Assembly (NCBI GenBank): GCA_032622095.1
Contig: CP136068.1
Span: forward strand, 185,647,960 to 185,711,959
Direction of reading: 5' to 3'
Length of the DNA: 64,000 nucleotides
DNA from: Siphonodentalium dalli
Taxonomy: Eukaryota > Mollusca > Scaphopoda > Gadilida > Siphonodentaliidae
Position 1 is the first letter of the stretch. The number at the start of each line of letters is the position of its first letter. The translations under genes and the position numbers were made by a program. The notes under the pieces were generated by a model, which saw only the letters and a list, made by a program, of their open reading frames with translations, was not told the DNA's origin and searched no databases. Below, piece after piece: positions 25,611-36,607 of the stretch.

Positions 25611-26130
25611 GCCATTAAAATTGATTTATATCGATAAAACTGTCATTTTTCAAAATTTTAAGCTGAGACTTGGAGTGTGTGGATGGGATACCTACATATT
25701 CCTAAAATGACAGAGTACAGCACGTAATTATGTTTTAGATGGAAGAAATGAATTTTTTTCAATGATAAAGTTTAACAATAACAACATGGAATTTACCATT
25801 AACATCGATTTATGTCGATAAAACTGTCTTTTTTCAAACCTTTAAGCTGAGACTTGGTGCATGTACGTGGGATACATATATGTTCCTAAAATGACAGAGT
25901 CCATCGCGTAATTATGTTTTAGATGGAAGAAATTGAATTTTTTTCGATGATAAATTTTAACATGGAATTGTCCCATTCAAATCTATTTATGTCGATAAAA
26001 CTGTTATTTTTCAAAAATTTAAGCTGAGACTCCGTGTTTCTGCGTGGAATACCTATATATTCCGAAAACGGCAGGGTTAAGCACGTAATTATCTTTTAGA
26101 TGGAAGAAATTGATTTGTTTCGATGATAAA
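25611..26130. repeat. ~180-bp repeat in three tandem copies
   Basis: Copies begin near 25611, 25795 and 25972. Each contains GATAAAACTGT, TTTTTCAAA, TTAAGCTGAGACT, ACGTAATTAT and TTTTAGATGGAAGAAAT in the same order. Divergence is about 10-20 percent by eye. Confidence 0.85.
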
Positions 26131-26800
26131 AATCCAGCGTAAAATAATCGCCAATGGAGGCTTCGGTTCGCATGGTTGGCAATTATCACGATACACAGCC
26201 TGGGAACACTTTGACGTTCGTACTCATATTTCACCAATTTTTGTACCTGGCTTTCCAATCCTAAGTGTCAAGGGGAAATGTCTAATTTTACTCTATTTGT
26301 CGTTATATACATATTATACATATTTATCACACCATTTATTATTCATTTTCATAAAAAATAAAAAAAAGAAGCCGAAGATGACATGTTTAAACTGTTTGAA
26401 GCACGAATTTGGCGATAACTTATCAGAGTACGTTATACTTGTGATAGTTACGTTACGCACACGTGTTCCAATATCCTATTGCGATAATCGCTTAACCCTT
26501 CAGTTTTCAACGGCATTTCAATTGGTTGAAATTAAAATTTCTCAAGTTCCAGCTCAACACGAATATAGTGACCTAATTGGTAGAAATACTTTAGCAGTAA
26601 TTCTTAGTTTTATAAGTCAATTTTATTGACGATACGAGCTCAACATCATAATATGTCACTGTTTATGGCGGTGTTATCCAAACGTGTGCTTTGATAATGG
26701 TTATAATTTTATTTTGCGATCAAACGTCAGTGCAGCCCAGCAGAAACGCATAGGCACTAGTTCAATTCAGCAGAAACGCATAAGTCCTACGATTATAGTA
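26131..26800. other. intron sequence with an unassigned 168-codon frame
   Basis: The longest open frame of the intron outside simple repeats is at 26123-26629 (+). Its translation has one hydrophobic stretch and a Lys-rich segment but no motif I recognise. Its 5' part lies in the third copy of the 180-bp repeat, which argues against a real gene. Confidence 0.4.
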
Positions 26801-26838
26801 CACCCACTGAACGCGCTTCGCGCGTTGGTCAGTGGGTG
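26801..26838. repeat. 38-bp GC-rich hairpin
   Basis: CACCCACTGA pairs with TCAGTGGGTG and ACGCGC with GCGCGT around a TTC loop, with a small TGG bulge. The island is much richer in GC than its surroundings and free of repeats nearby. It could be a transposon relic or a structured RNA element; nothing decides this. Confidence 0.6.
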
Positions 26839-27214
26839 AAAAACGGTCGGACCCTGGTCGCTAGAAATTGGTATGTAGTGGTAAGTTGACCCGAGAGTAC
26901 CATTGGATAGGTGCCGTTGACATTAAATGGGGACTTAAAGATTATCATAAATTAGCAACATTTAAAGAGCGTTCCTTATCATATTAGATGATATGTAGGG
27001 AAATTTGTACACATGGATCACCCGATCGGGTTAATATAATGTGCATTTGATCTTAGATGCCTTACATTGGGACTATATTATTTTAGCACAGGTGATTAAT
27101 GAAGAGCGTTTATTATCATATCAACAGATGTGTTGGAAAACTGGTACGTGTACAGATACACAAGACATGTCGTGAGATTACTTAAAGAGACAATAAAGAG
27201 CGTTTATTTTCAAC

Positions 27215-27655
27215 TTAAATGTACTCCATCCGATTCGATGGTCCCCATATTATCAGATTCCAACAACAACATTTTTTTAATTGTCATTTCAATTATCAGA
27301 ATCGATTAATTGCCCCAAAATAATGCGAACCACCGTCAACTATAGTATAAAATACTCCCAAAACCTGTTATGTATCAACATTTCCGTCAACGAAATTTTG
27401 CCCTGTTGTCAAATATCTGACACAAAAACCCACTTGATTTTAGAGTTATCCATCTTCATCTGCAATTTGATCAGAGAAATGTCTCTCGTCGACTGTTTAC
27501 TGGGCAACTTAAAATTAAAATAATAGATTTCAAACATCGATATCTGATCACTCTGAGCTTTGATGGGTGGGTTCCTCGACTCGAATCAAATATTTTTTTA
27601 CCCCCGAAGCCAAGGAATAGTAATTTGCGAGCGTTAATTCAGATTGAGTGCCTTT
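27215..27655 (-). mobile_element. AAAGGTACTCAAT-type MITE, copy C (inverted)
   Basis: Reverse-oriented relative of the copies at 16247 and 22873. GATTCGATGGTCCCC, CAGAATCGATTAATTGCCCC, TTTTAGAGTTATCCATCTTC and TTCCTCGACTCGAATCAAAT occur in the order expected for an inverted copy. It ends near TTGAGTGCCTTTAAA. Confidence 0.75.
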
Positions 27656-27696
27656 AAAGACGGGGATAACTTTATTCGGAGAGTATCGTGTAATAG

Positions 27697-28775
27697 ATTT
27701 TGTTATCCTTCATCCCATTTTCCTCTCTTCTGATTGGCTGAGAGTGCGTCACATGGCGGGCGATAAATCACCATATTACCCTCGAGGGTAACATTGTCTC
27801 AGTTATTGACCGCTCAGCTGTTACCAGCAAACATAGAACTACGAAGAACTCACCACGCGGTGATTCTCTGACAGCTCTCTGATAATTTCGAAAAACACTG
27901 TTTTTATAAACCCCACTGTTTCATAACAACCGCGAACTGTGGTGTTTGCTAATTTGCATTGTTATCCTTCATCACATTTCATCCCATTTTCCTCTCTTCT
28001 GATTGGCTGAGAGTGCGTCACATGGCGGGCCGTAAATCACCTTATTACCCTCGAGGGTAACATTGTCTCAGTTATTGACCGCTCAGCTATTACCAGTAAA
28101 CATAGAACTACGAAGAACTCACCACGCGGTGATTCTCTGACAGCTCTCTGATAATTTCGAAAAACACTGTTTTTATAAACCCCACTGTTTCATAACAACC
28201 GCGAACTGTGGTGTTTGCTAATTTGCATTGTTATCCTTCATCACATTTCATCCCATTTTCCTCTCTTCTGATTGGCTGAGAGTGCGTCACATGGCGGGCC
28301 GTAAATCACCTTATTACCCTCGAGGGTAACATTGTCTCAGTTATTGACCGCTCAGCTATTACCAGTAAACATAGAACTACGAAGAACTCACCACGCGGTG
28401 ATTCTCTGACAGCTCTCTGATAATTTCGAAAAACACTGTTTTTATAAACCCCACTGTTTCATAACAACCGCGAACTGTGGTGTTTGCTAATTTGCATTGT
28501 TATCCTTCATCACATTTCATCCCATTTTCCTCTCTTCTGATTGGCTGAGAGTGCGTCACATGGCGGGCCGTAAATCACCTTATTACCCTCGAGGGTAACA
28601 TTGTCTCAGTTATTGACCGCTCAGCTATTACCAGTAAACATAGAACTACGAAGAACTCAACGTGTAGAGACACTCACACAGCTCTCTAACAATTTTCGAA
28701 AACACTGTTTTTATAAACCCCACTGTATCATAACAACCGCGAACTGTGGTGTTTGCTAATTTGCTAAATTGTGTG
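27697..28775. repeat. 269-bp tandem repeat, four copies
   Basis: CCTCTCTTCTGATTGGCTGA recurs at 27722, 27991, 28260 and 28529, exactly 269 bp apart. Each unit holds a perfect palindrome TTACCCTCGAGGGTAA, a CCAAT-box-like GATTGGCT and CACTGTTTTTATAAACCCC. Copies 2 and 3 are virtually identical. The end of copy 4 diverges (CAACGTGTAGAGACAC). Confidence 0.93.
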
Positions 28776-29460
28776 TTTTTTTAGTTGCAATTAAAGCACG
28801 CTATGTATAAATGGTGTTATCGTGGACACAAATCCGTTATAATGTGTAATGTTCCTATTGGACCTTTTTATATCAATAATAAAGACCGTGGGACAAATAG
28901 ATAAACCTTATTATGCAGTTGGTGTGTGCTGCAGGCAATCGAACATACGATGTACATACGTTACAAATACGTTTATGTACTAGTTCAAATAGCCACTTTT
29001 ACTGTTTATCAATTGACTATTTCTTTTCTTCAATACATTCCTCAGACTTCAGAGAATACCCGTATGTTGCGTAACAATCTGTGACATATGTCAATTTCTT
29101 TTTGCACTGCTACACCGTGTTAGTTTCACATTTTAGCAATCTGGAAATGAACACGTCTGTCGGCGTCTTCACTGCCATTTGAAACGAAACCGAACATTTC
29201 GCTGCATGGCTACTCAACTTCGAAATTGCTTTACTCATCTCTCCGTAAACCGATTTCCACCATGCAACCAGCAAACTGACCGGAGAATAGCTGCGCGAAT
29301 GACGGGTCTGTTAATTGATCCAATTTATGAATGTTTTATTTTCTAAATAGCGATGATTCCAACATAAAATTAACTTTTCGAACTGGATTAAAGAATATAT
29401 GCGCGCATTTATGCCTGCTATTAAGGAGGTTCGTGTGTACTCCTTTGTCAGATAACAAAA
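28776..29460. other. intron spacer, no feature seen
   Basis: Unique sequence between the 269-bp repeats and the palindrome at 29461. No splice-bounded frame with recognisable motifs. Confidence 0.4.
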
Positions 29461-29590
29461 CAGTTATCACCCTTGTTTTCGTGAGACACGGGGAATTGTC
29501 GCCGCCCTCGACCTGGAATGTCTCGAGACATTCCAGGTCTCGAGCGGGCGACAAATCCCCGTGTCTCACTCAATCGCGGGCGATAACTGT
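29461..29590. repeat. 130-bp inverted repeat with a perfect 26-bp centre
   Basis: The outer arms GTTATC and GATAAC and the arms GTGAGACACGGGGA and TCCCCGTGTCTCAC enclose a perfect palindrome at 29512-29537 centred on CTCGAG. Frames on both strands read nearly the same peptide because of this symmetry. Likely a small foldback element. Confidence 0.88.
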
Positions 29591-30010
29591 ATAATGTTTA
29601 CCCCAAGTGACTAATAATTAATCTAAATGACTGGAAGGGGCATTGACAATTTACTCATTCTTTACCCGGGCAACCCCGGGACCCTAGCTAGTTTCGTAAA
29701 ATGTAGGTAATTCCAACATGGCATAATTACTTCTGTCCATCTAAATATATTACCTATGTTTTCCAGATATACCTGGAAATACTTTCGCGAACAAAGTTAT
29801 TTTTAACCCAACGTTAGTGGTAATAAATCCCTCAAAAATAATTTTATTAGTTGATTTGATCAAATAATTGAGTAAGTATACGCCCAATGTTGGTAAAAAA
29901 ATATCACTCAATGCAGAAGGGAATTAATATAAAGTAAATTGTCAACCTGCGTTGAGTAATAACATTGCCCAACATTGGGTAAAATTGGCCAAATTTGGAA
30001 ACATGATTTA
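29591..30010. other. intron spacer, no feature seen
   Basis: AT-rich sequence. Short CCCAAC-type words toward the right resemble degenerate starts of the 47-bp array that follows. Confidence 0.4.
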
Positions 30011-31235
30011 CCCAACAAAAAAGTTAAAAGTTATCTAAACATTCGCGTGGTGAGATATGCACCATTGTGTTTGTTAAAATATACCCGACGTTCGCGTGGT
30101 GCTATATGCACCATTGTTCGGTAGAATTTACACAACGTTAGCGTGGTGCTATATCCACCATTGTGATTTGTGATAGGTAAAATTTACCCAACGTTCGCGT
30201 GGTGCTATATGCACCATTGTTCGGTAGAATTTACACAACGTTAGCGTGGTGCTATATCCACCATTGTGATGGGTAAAATTTACCCAACGTTCGCGTGGTG
30301 CTATATGCACCATTGTTCGGTAGAATTTACCCAACGTTCGGGTGGTGCTATATGCACCATTGTGATGGGTAAAATTTACCCAACGTTCGCCTGGTGCTAT
30401 ATGCACCATTGTTCGGTAGAATTTACACAACGTTAGCGTGGTGCTATATCCACCATTGTGATTTGTGATAGGTAAAATTTACCCAACGTTCGCGTGGTGT
30501 TATATGCACCATTGTTCGGTAGAATTCTCACAACGTTAGCGTGGTGCTATATCCACCATTGTGATGGGTACAATTTACCCAACGTTCGCGTGGTGCTATA
30601 TGCACCATTGTTCGGTAGAATTTACCCAACGTTAGCGTGGTGCTATATCCACCATTGTGATGGGTAAAATTTACCCAACGTTAGCGTGGTGCTATATGCA
30701 CCATTGTTCGGTAAAATTTACCCAACGTTAGCGTGGTGCTATATGCACCATTGTTCGGTAAAATTTACCCAACGTTAGCGTGGTGCTATATGCACCATTG
30801 TTCGGTAAAATTTACCCAACGTTCGCGTGGTGCTATATGCACCATTGTTCGGTAAAATTTACCCAACGTTAGCGTGGTGCTATATCTACCATTGTTCGGT
30901 AAAATTTACCCAACGATCGCGTGGTGCTATATGCACCATTGTTCGGTAAAATTTACCCAACGTTAGCGTGGTGCTATATCCACCCTTGTTCGGTAAAATT
31001 TACCCAACGTTCGCGTGGTGCTATATGCACCATTGTGTTGTGTAAAATTTACCCAACGTTAGCGTGGTGCTTTATGTATCATTGTGTTGGGTAAAATTTA
31101 TCCAACGTTGGCGTGGTGCTATATGTACCATTGTGTTAGGTAAAATTTATCCAACGTTCGCGTGGTGCTATATGCACCATTGTGTTGGGTAAAATTTACC
31201 CAACGTTAGCGTGGTGATATATGTACCATTGTGTT
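30011..31235. repeat. 47-bp tandem array with a GGTGC/GCACC stem
   Basis: About 25 copies with GTAAAATTTACCCAACGTT, CGCGTGGTGCTATATGCACC and ATTGTTCGG. Units are 47-48 bp, with a longer variant containing TGTGATTTGTGATAGG. GGTGCTATATGCACC can fold on itself, and GGTAAAATTTACC is a second near-palindrome. The array ends at a TATATATATA run. Confidence 0.95.
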
Positions 31236-31514
31236 GGGCATATATATATAAGTCTTCTCATAGTTTAGTATTCTGTGAATAGGATTCAGTCTATTTGAAT
31301 TCAAACAGTCGAAGATACGATAGTTGTCTTCAAGACAGTATTGACCAATCTGGGAAGATTAATGATTTTTATAAAAGTGCCAAAATTCCGTGCGCAGCTT
31401 TAAGCTATATTACTAGTTATTTTTCGCGTAGTAATAGTTGTGCTGTGGATGCATTTTATAAGCATGTTTGAGTTAGTTTTCTAACAGTGAATCGTCAATG
31501 ACGGTAGCGTAGGG

Positions 31515-32965
31515 TCAGGTTACTGTGAATCGGGCGGCTGGTTCAGGTTACTGTGAATCGGGCGGCTGGTTCAGGTTACTGTGAATCGGGCGGCTAGTTC
31601 AGGTTACTGTGAATCGGGCGGCTGGTTCAGGTTACTGTGAATCGGGCGGCTGGTTACTATGGATCGGGGGGCTGGTTCAGGTTACTGTGAATCGGGCGGC
31701 TGGTTCAGGTTACTGTGAATCGGGCGGCTGGTTCAGGTTACTGTGAATCGGGCGGCTGGTTCAGGTTACTGTGAATCGGGCGGCTGGTTCAGGTTACTGT
31801 GAATCGGGCGGCTGGTTCAGATTACTGTGAATCGGTCGGCTGGTTCAGGTTACTGTGAATCGAGCGGCTGGTTCAGGTTACTGTGAATCGGTCGGCTGGT
31901 TCAGGTTACTGTGAATCGGGCGGCTGGTTCAGGTTACTGTGAATCGGGCGGCTGGTTCAGGTTACTGTGAATCGGGCGGCTAGTTCAGGTTACTGTGAAT
32001 CGGGCGGCTGGTTCAGGTTACTGTGAATCGGGCGGCTGGTTACTATGGATCGGGGGGCTGGTTCAGGTTACTGTGAATCGGGCGGCTGGTTCAGGTTACT
32101 GTGAATCGGGCGGCTGGTTCAGGTTACTGTGAATCGGTCGGCTGGTTCAGGTTACTGTGAATCGGGCGGCTGGTTACTATGGATCGGGGGGCTGGTTCAG
32201 GTTACTGTGAATCGGGCGGCTGGTTCAGGTTACTGTGAATCGATCGGCTGGTTCAGGTTACTGTGAATCGGTCGGCTGGTTCAGGTTACTGTGAATCGGT
32301 CGGCTGGTTCAGGTTACTGTGAATCGGTCGGCTGGTTCAGGTTACTGTGAATCGGGCGGCTGGTTCAGGTTACTGTGAATCGGGCGGCTGGTTCAGGTTA
32401 CTGTGAATCGGGTGGCTGGTTCAGGTTACTACGAATCGGGCGGCTGGTTCAGGTTACTGTGAATCGGGCGGCTGGTTCAGGTTACTGTGAATCGGGTGGC
32501 TGGTTCAGGTTACTACGAATCGGGCGGCTGGTTCAGGTTACTGTGAATCGGGCGGCTGGTTCAGGTTACTGTGAATCGGGCGGCTGGTTCAGGTTACTGT
32601 GAATCGGGCGGCTGGTTCAGGTTACTGTGAATCGGGCGGCTGGTTCAGGTTACTGTGAATCGGGCGGCTGGTTCAGGTTACTGTGAATCGGGCGGCTGGT
32701 TCAGGGTACTGTGAATCGGGAGGCTGGTTTAGGTTACTGTGAATCGGGCGGCTGGTTCAGGTTACTGTGAATCGGGCGGCTGGTTCAGGTTACTGTGAAT
32801 CGGTCGGCTGGTTCAGGTTACTGTGAATCGGGCGGCTGGTTCAGGTTACTGTGAAGCGGGCGGCTGGTTCAGGTTACTGTGAATCGGGCGGCTGGTTCAG
32901 GTTACTGTGAATCGGGCGGCTGGTTCAGGTTACTGTGAATCGGGCGGCTGGTTCAGGTTACTGTG
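31515..32965. repeat. 28-bp tandem array
   Basis: About 51 copies of GGTTACTGTGAATCGGGCGG followed by CTGGTTCA. Three units make 84 bp, so a frame at 32375-32602 (+) cycles through all three phases. Shorter variant units (GGTTACTATGGATCGGGG) recur at 31655, 32040 and 32172, a sign of a larger repeating block. The array is much richer in GC than its surroundings. Confidence 0.96.
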
Positions 32966-32999
32966 ATTAGCCAATCAGCGTCCTTAAACGTTGACGGTA

Positions 33000-33385
33000 T
33001 ATGAACCCGTATTAGGTCAGTGACCCCGTATGAAATCAATATTAGGTGCTTATCCACCATCTTGTTTTTCAGAAACTCTGTCGCCTCGGGGATATTTTTT
33101 GTTTATTTTGGCGCCTAGAAAGGGGATATCTGTCGGAAATCATTTTCTGCGAATTTAAGGGCATAGTACCAAGTACCAAAACCTGCATGCGATGTGTTTG
33201 AGGAATTCTAAAGACTAATAAATTGACTATCAAACTCAACAAGTTGTCCTACATATAGTGATTAGCCATTGACTCAATGCGTTGACGTCAGGGAATACAT
33301 ACAACGGGAAGGTTCACTTCCTATTGGCTCAACGTAATGCATGACGTCGCCAGCATCCGCCATTCTGGTAGGATACTATCATACT
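33000..33385. mobile_element. foldback element arm (family with 35800 and 39215)
   Basis: Shares GGGATATCTGTCGGAAATCA, CCAAAACCTGCATG, GTGATTAGCCATTGACTCAA and GCGTTGACGT with both arms of the element at 39215-39950. Its right part (CAACGGGAAGGTTCAC, CCGCCATTCTGGTAGGAT) is inverted at 35820-35900. The interval 33000-35950 therefore has inverted ends. Confidence 0.75.
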
Positions 33386-34412
33386 ACAGCGAATTGCGTC
33401 ATTGGTTACTGCAGCGCTATTCGCCTTGTGTGTAAACAAAATCGAAATTGTAGGCCTATATAAGAATAAACAATCAGACAAAAAGCAACATTTGTGACTA
33501 TATATCATACTTTAATCCACCAACATGAAATTTTTTTATTTTAAAGCAAATGAGTATTTATTTCAACCAAATTACGCTGTATTTCTTGCCAATTTTCGTT
33601 TGTTATTCAATTTCGAAATTTTGGCTGAGATCATTCAATTCATAATTGTGATGATGCCTATTTTAAATTAAAATGCCGGCGTACCAAATATTGAAACATA
33701 AATTTAAAATAAAATTCATTTGGAAACATTACAGAATAATTCCATGCTTGTGGGCTCTCGCGGCTATGAAGAGTCAAAGTCAAAGTGTGGGTGGACCCTG
33801 GAGCCCTGTGAGATTTTACACAATTCTGAGGCTTCTCAAGTCAATAACATCAATGCTAGTGCAAGTAGTTGCTATGTAGTAATGTACATTCATTAGGCTG
33901 CACTATCCACACCCTTAGTCATTGCTACATTAATAATTTAATATTTGGAATCAAATACTTAGTCATTTCAAGCATTACCCATTAAAACAAGAATTCTGAT
34001 AATATCAAATATTTAATTATATACTATAGATTTATAAATAGGCTACATATGATTTTTGTTTTGTTATGAAGAAAGATTAATTAATTAGTGAGTGTTCAAA
34101 CATTTACAGGCTATATATAAATGTATTTTACTCATGTTGAGCCTTGCATAGTCCTTGCGTTCATGGTATATGAGAACTCAGAGAATGAGAATTTGGGAAA
34201 TTAAGGCTACATATGCTTCTTTTTTATTTTAATATAACAAAGATTGAAATTTTCACACACATCAAGGCAATATATTTTTATAACTACATCAAAATTTCCC
34301 AAATAAACTCATCATATTAATATTGATATATATGACCCAGAGATGCTATAATTTATAAATTCTTGAATAAATACTGGGTATTGTAAGTTATGTTTGCCAA
34401 TATGTTACATAC

Positions 34413-34596
34413 CAGTAGGCATGTAGTGTAGCCATGAATATAAGAACATAATGTCATCGGTTATTTTTGGAAAACATAGAGGATGATTGTATCTCCATGG
34501 CACCTCATAATGATTGACACCATAAGGTAAATTAATCATGATTGCGTGACACATGTCTATCACATTGTAAGTACCGTGCCGGTACCACACCATTTG
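34413..34596 (-). CDS. candidate orphan coding exon, unrecognised protein
   Basis: On the minus strand a 184-bp open segment is bounded by a pyrimidine-rich acceptor (TTATTTTCAG) and a strong donor (GTATGT). The 61-residue product is rich in Tyr, Trp, His and Met (for example VWYRHGTYNVIDMCHAIMI) and does not look like chance AT-rich translation. I do not recognise the family. It lies between inverted repeats at 33.0-33.4 and 35.8-35.95 kb, so it may belong to a spliced transposon gene. Flanking exons are not clear. Confidence 0.3.
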
Positions 34597-35799
34597 CTGA
34601 AAATAACACAATATTATATAGTGCTGTATGCTAATAACCGAACTTTAAAATTATTGTTTCCCCATACCATAGACTATATTTCAGAGTAGGCGGGTAGGCC
34701 TATATATTATACAGGTATGTGTGATTTTACTTAACTTATACTTGCAGGTAGGTTTAAATATTTAAACTGTTATTTTCATATTGAAAATCTATAGATATCA
34801 CACAAATAATTTAATATATTGGCCTACATCTGCCGCCATGCACTATACATAGCCTATTCAACAGACTGAACATGTTTTCCATACAATTTAAGTACTATAA
34901 GGACAAAATATGGATATGAAATGTAAATAAAATATTTGTAACTACCTGGTATTAAAGTCTTACCGGTAGGGTTTTTTGTATGTGGGTAGCAGGGTAGGTA
35001 TTGGACCAGGGAAGTTTATATCATGGCCCACATATTTGATATTTGGTGGATGTTTTTAAATAAGTATTTCAGATTGATAAAATGGCACTGCGAACATAAT
35101 GAAATGTAGTGTATAAAGTGTAACATACTATTTATTTGTAATACAGTATACTGGTAACATGTATATGTGTCCCACCAACCCCTCTAATTGATGTAAACTC
35201 ATCATATATTGATGGTACATACATATAGTGTATGCGAGATTAGTGAAATATATCATGTATGCAGGACTCAATATAAATGGCATTAACTTGTACTCAGAAT
35301 CCATAATTATTCCCAAATCAACTGGTATGCCAGTTTCATAATAAAAGTGGCATCTGGAATGTAAGCCCTACTGAATGGTGGAGCTTTTAAAACATGTTTA
35401 AATTGTGGTTATATTCTAAGCAATTAATTTAAATGACCAAGGTTGTGAACTTTGATCCCAAAATAGATTTTTTTTTTTTTTAAATTAGAGACATCACTCA
35501 GGTAATGTTGTGGACATAGTCAAATTATGAAAGACAGTCGTATTTGACACAGAAATCCCACCCAATGAGTTTGTTTCCTAGTACTACTGCCAGTACTGGT
35601 AGACATACAAGTTAAATGAATTTTCAATTCGATCCATTCGAATATATCATATATGGATATGGATTACCACTTTAGTTCCTCTACTTCAGCGATTTGTTGA
35701 TCCCAGAAATATCCTGGATGACACTTTAATTTGTAAATCATTTTCAAACTCCCACACTTTTAACTTATTAGTAAAAGTAAACAAGGAAGTAACGATGCG
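34597..35799. other. AT-rich interior of the inverted-end interval
   Basis: A minus-strand frame around 35240-35350 has an acceptor-like ATTCCAG before it and a GTATGT donor-like site near its end. Another open stretch near 34965-35050 ends at GTAAGA but has a stop and no acceptor at its start. These could be remnants of the same spliced gene as the exon at 34413. Evidence is weak. Confidence 0.3.
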
Positions 35800-35960
35800 A
35801 TGACGTACGTTCCTATCAGGGATCCTACCAGAATGGCGTCACGACAACTTCCGTTGATTACCACAAATGCGCGGAGTGAACCTTCCCGTTGTATATATTT
35901 CCTGGTTGACATTCAACGCCCATGGCGCGTCACTGTGACGTTACATAAGTTATTGGCCAT
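35800..35960 (-). mobile_element. foldback element arm, inverted relative to 33000
   Basis: Contains GATCCTACCAGAATGGCGTC and GTGAACCTTCCCGTTGTAT, the reverse of the arm at 33297-33380. It then has ATTCAACGCCCATGGCGCGT and CACTGTGACGTTACATAAG, shared with 39895-39930. Confidence 0.75.
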
Positions 35961-36071
35961 AGACGACACATTTAACTTACCAATTTAAATTTATCACAAT
36001 TTTTAAATGATCAATTAAAGTGATATGCTGGAGTTTGTCCACTGACATAATATATACGTTACGGGACGCTT

Positions 36072-36189
36072 AGCGGTCGGATATGGTGTCATGTGAGACT
36101 CAACGGGATCAATATTAGACTCAGCCTACAGCCGAGCCTAATATTGATCTCACTTCGCCTCACATGACATCATATCCGACCACTAAACA
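36072..36189. repeat. 118-bp imperfect hairpin
   Basis: The arms CGGTCGGATATGGTGTCATG and CATGACATCATATCCGACC, and ATCAATATTAGACTC and GAGCCTAATATTGAT, face each other around a centre near 36128. It lies about 280 bp before insulin-like exon 2 and resembles a small foldback MITE. Confidence 0.85.
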
Positions 36190-36464
36190 TGGAATAACTT
36201 ATAACACATGGCACATTGGCACTGATCATCATATCCCCTATACATGGGCACATTGGCACGCTCTAATTATATTTATGTCCAAAAGATATCAGAGTAGTAT
36301 ATGTGTAGTTAGAGCGTGATGCTGTATTACGAGTCCAGTTTTAGGGAATAACTTTTATTACACAACTAAACTTTTGCAGGTTATACGATAGATGATCCCG
36401 ACAAGAAAACAAAATAATATAAATGAATTTCATCGCATTTTTGTTATGTTTCTATGTATTTCAG

Positions 36465-36607
36465 ACACGACGTGGTTGAATGACTACTCAATGCCGAGGA
36501 ACGCTGCAATGACTTTCCTCACGAAGAGATCGGATCTCTGGACCGGAATCGCCTGTGAATGCTGCTACAACAGATGTGACATAGATGAGATGCTTGCATA
36601 CTGCTGA
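36465..36607 (+). CDS. insulin-related peptide 1 precursor, exon 2 (C peptide end, KR site, A chain)
   Basis: A pyrimidine-rich tract ending TATTTCAG precedes 36465. Two bases complete the split codon, so the acceptor is phase 1 and matches the exon 1 donor. The remaining C peptide ends at Lys86-Arg87, followed by a 25-residue A chain. Its core GIACECCYNRCDIDEMLAYC has the insulin A-chain CC-x3-C-x8-C spacing. An additional cysteine four residues into the core can pair with B-chain Cys23, giving four disulfides as in molluscan insulin-related peptides. The stop is TGA at 36605-36607. The intron back to exon 1 is about 20.5 kb; no other insulin exon lies between. It is followed at once by decayed tandem copies of its own last codons. 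Confidence 0.9.

Noticed and set aside
26123-26629. 168-codon plus-strand frame in the gene 1 intron
   Set aside because: Its start lies in a tandem repeat, and it has no recognised motif or splice signal. AT-rich chance frame is more likely.
32375-32602. 75-codon frame with Gly/Trp/Arg repeats
   Set aside because: Comes from the 28-bp array cycling through three phases.
34965-35050. Open minus-strand stretch ending at a GTAAGA donor
   Set aside because: A stop codon lies just upstream with no acceptor AG between, so it cannot be an internal exon as it stands.
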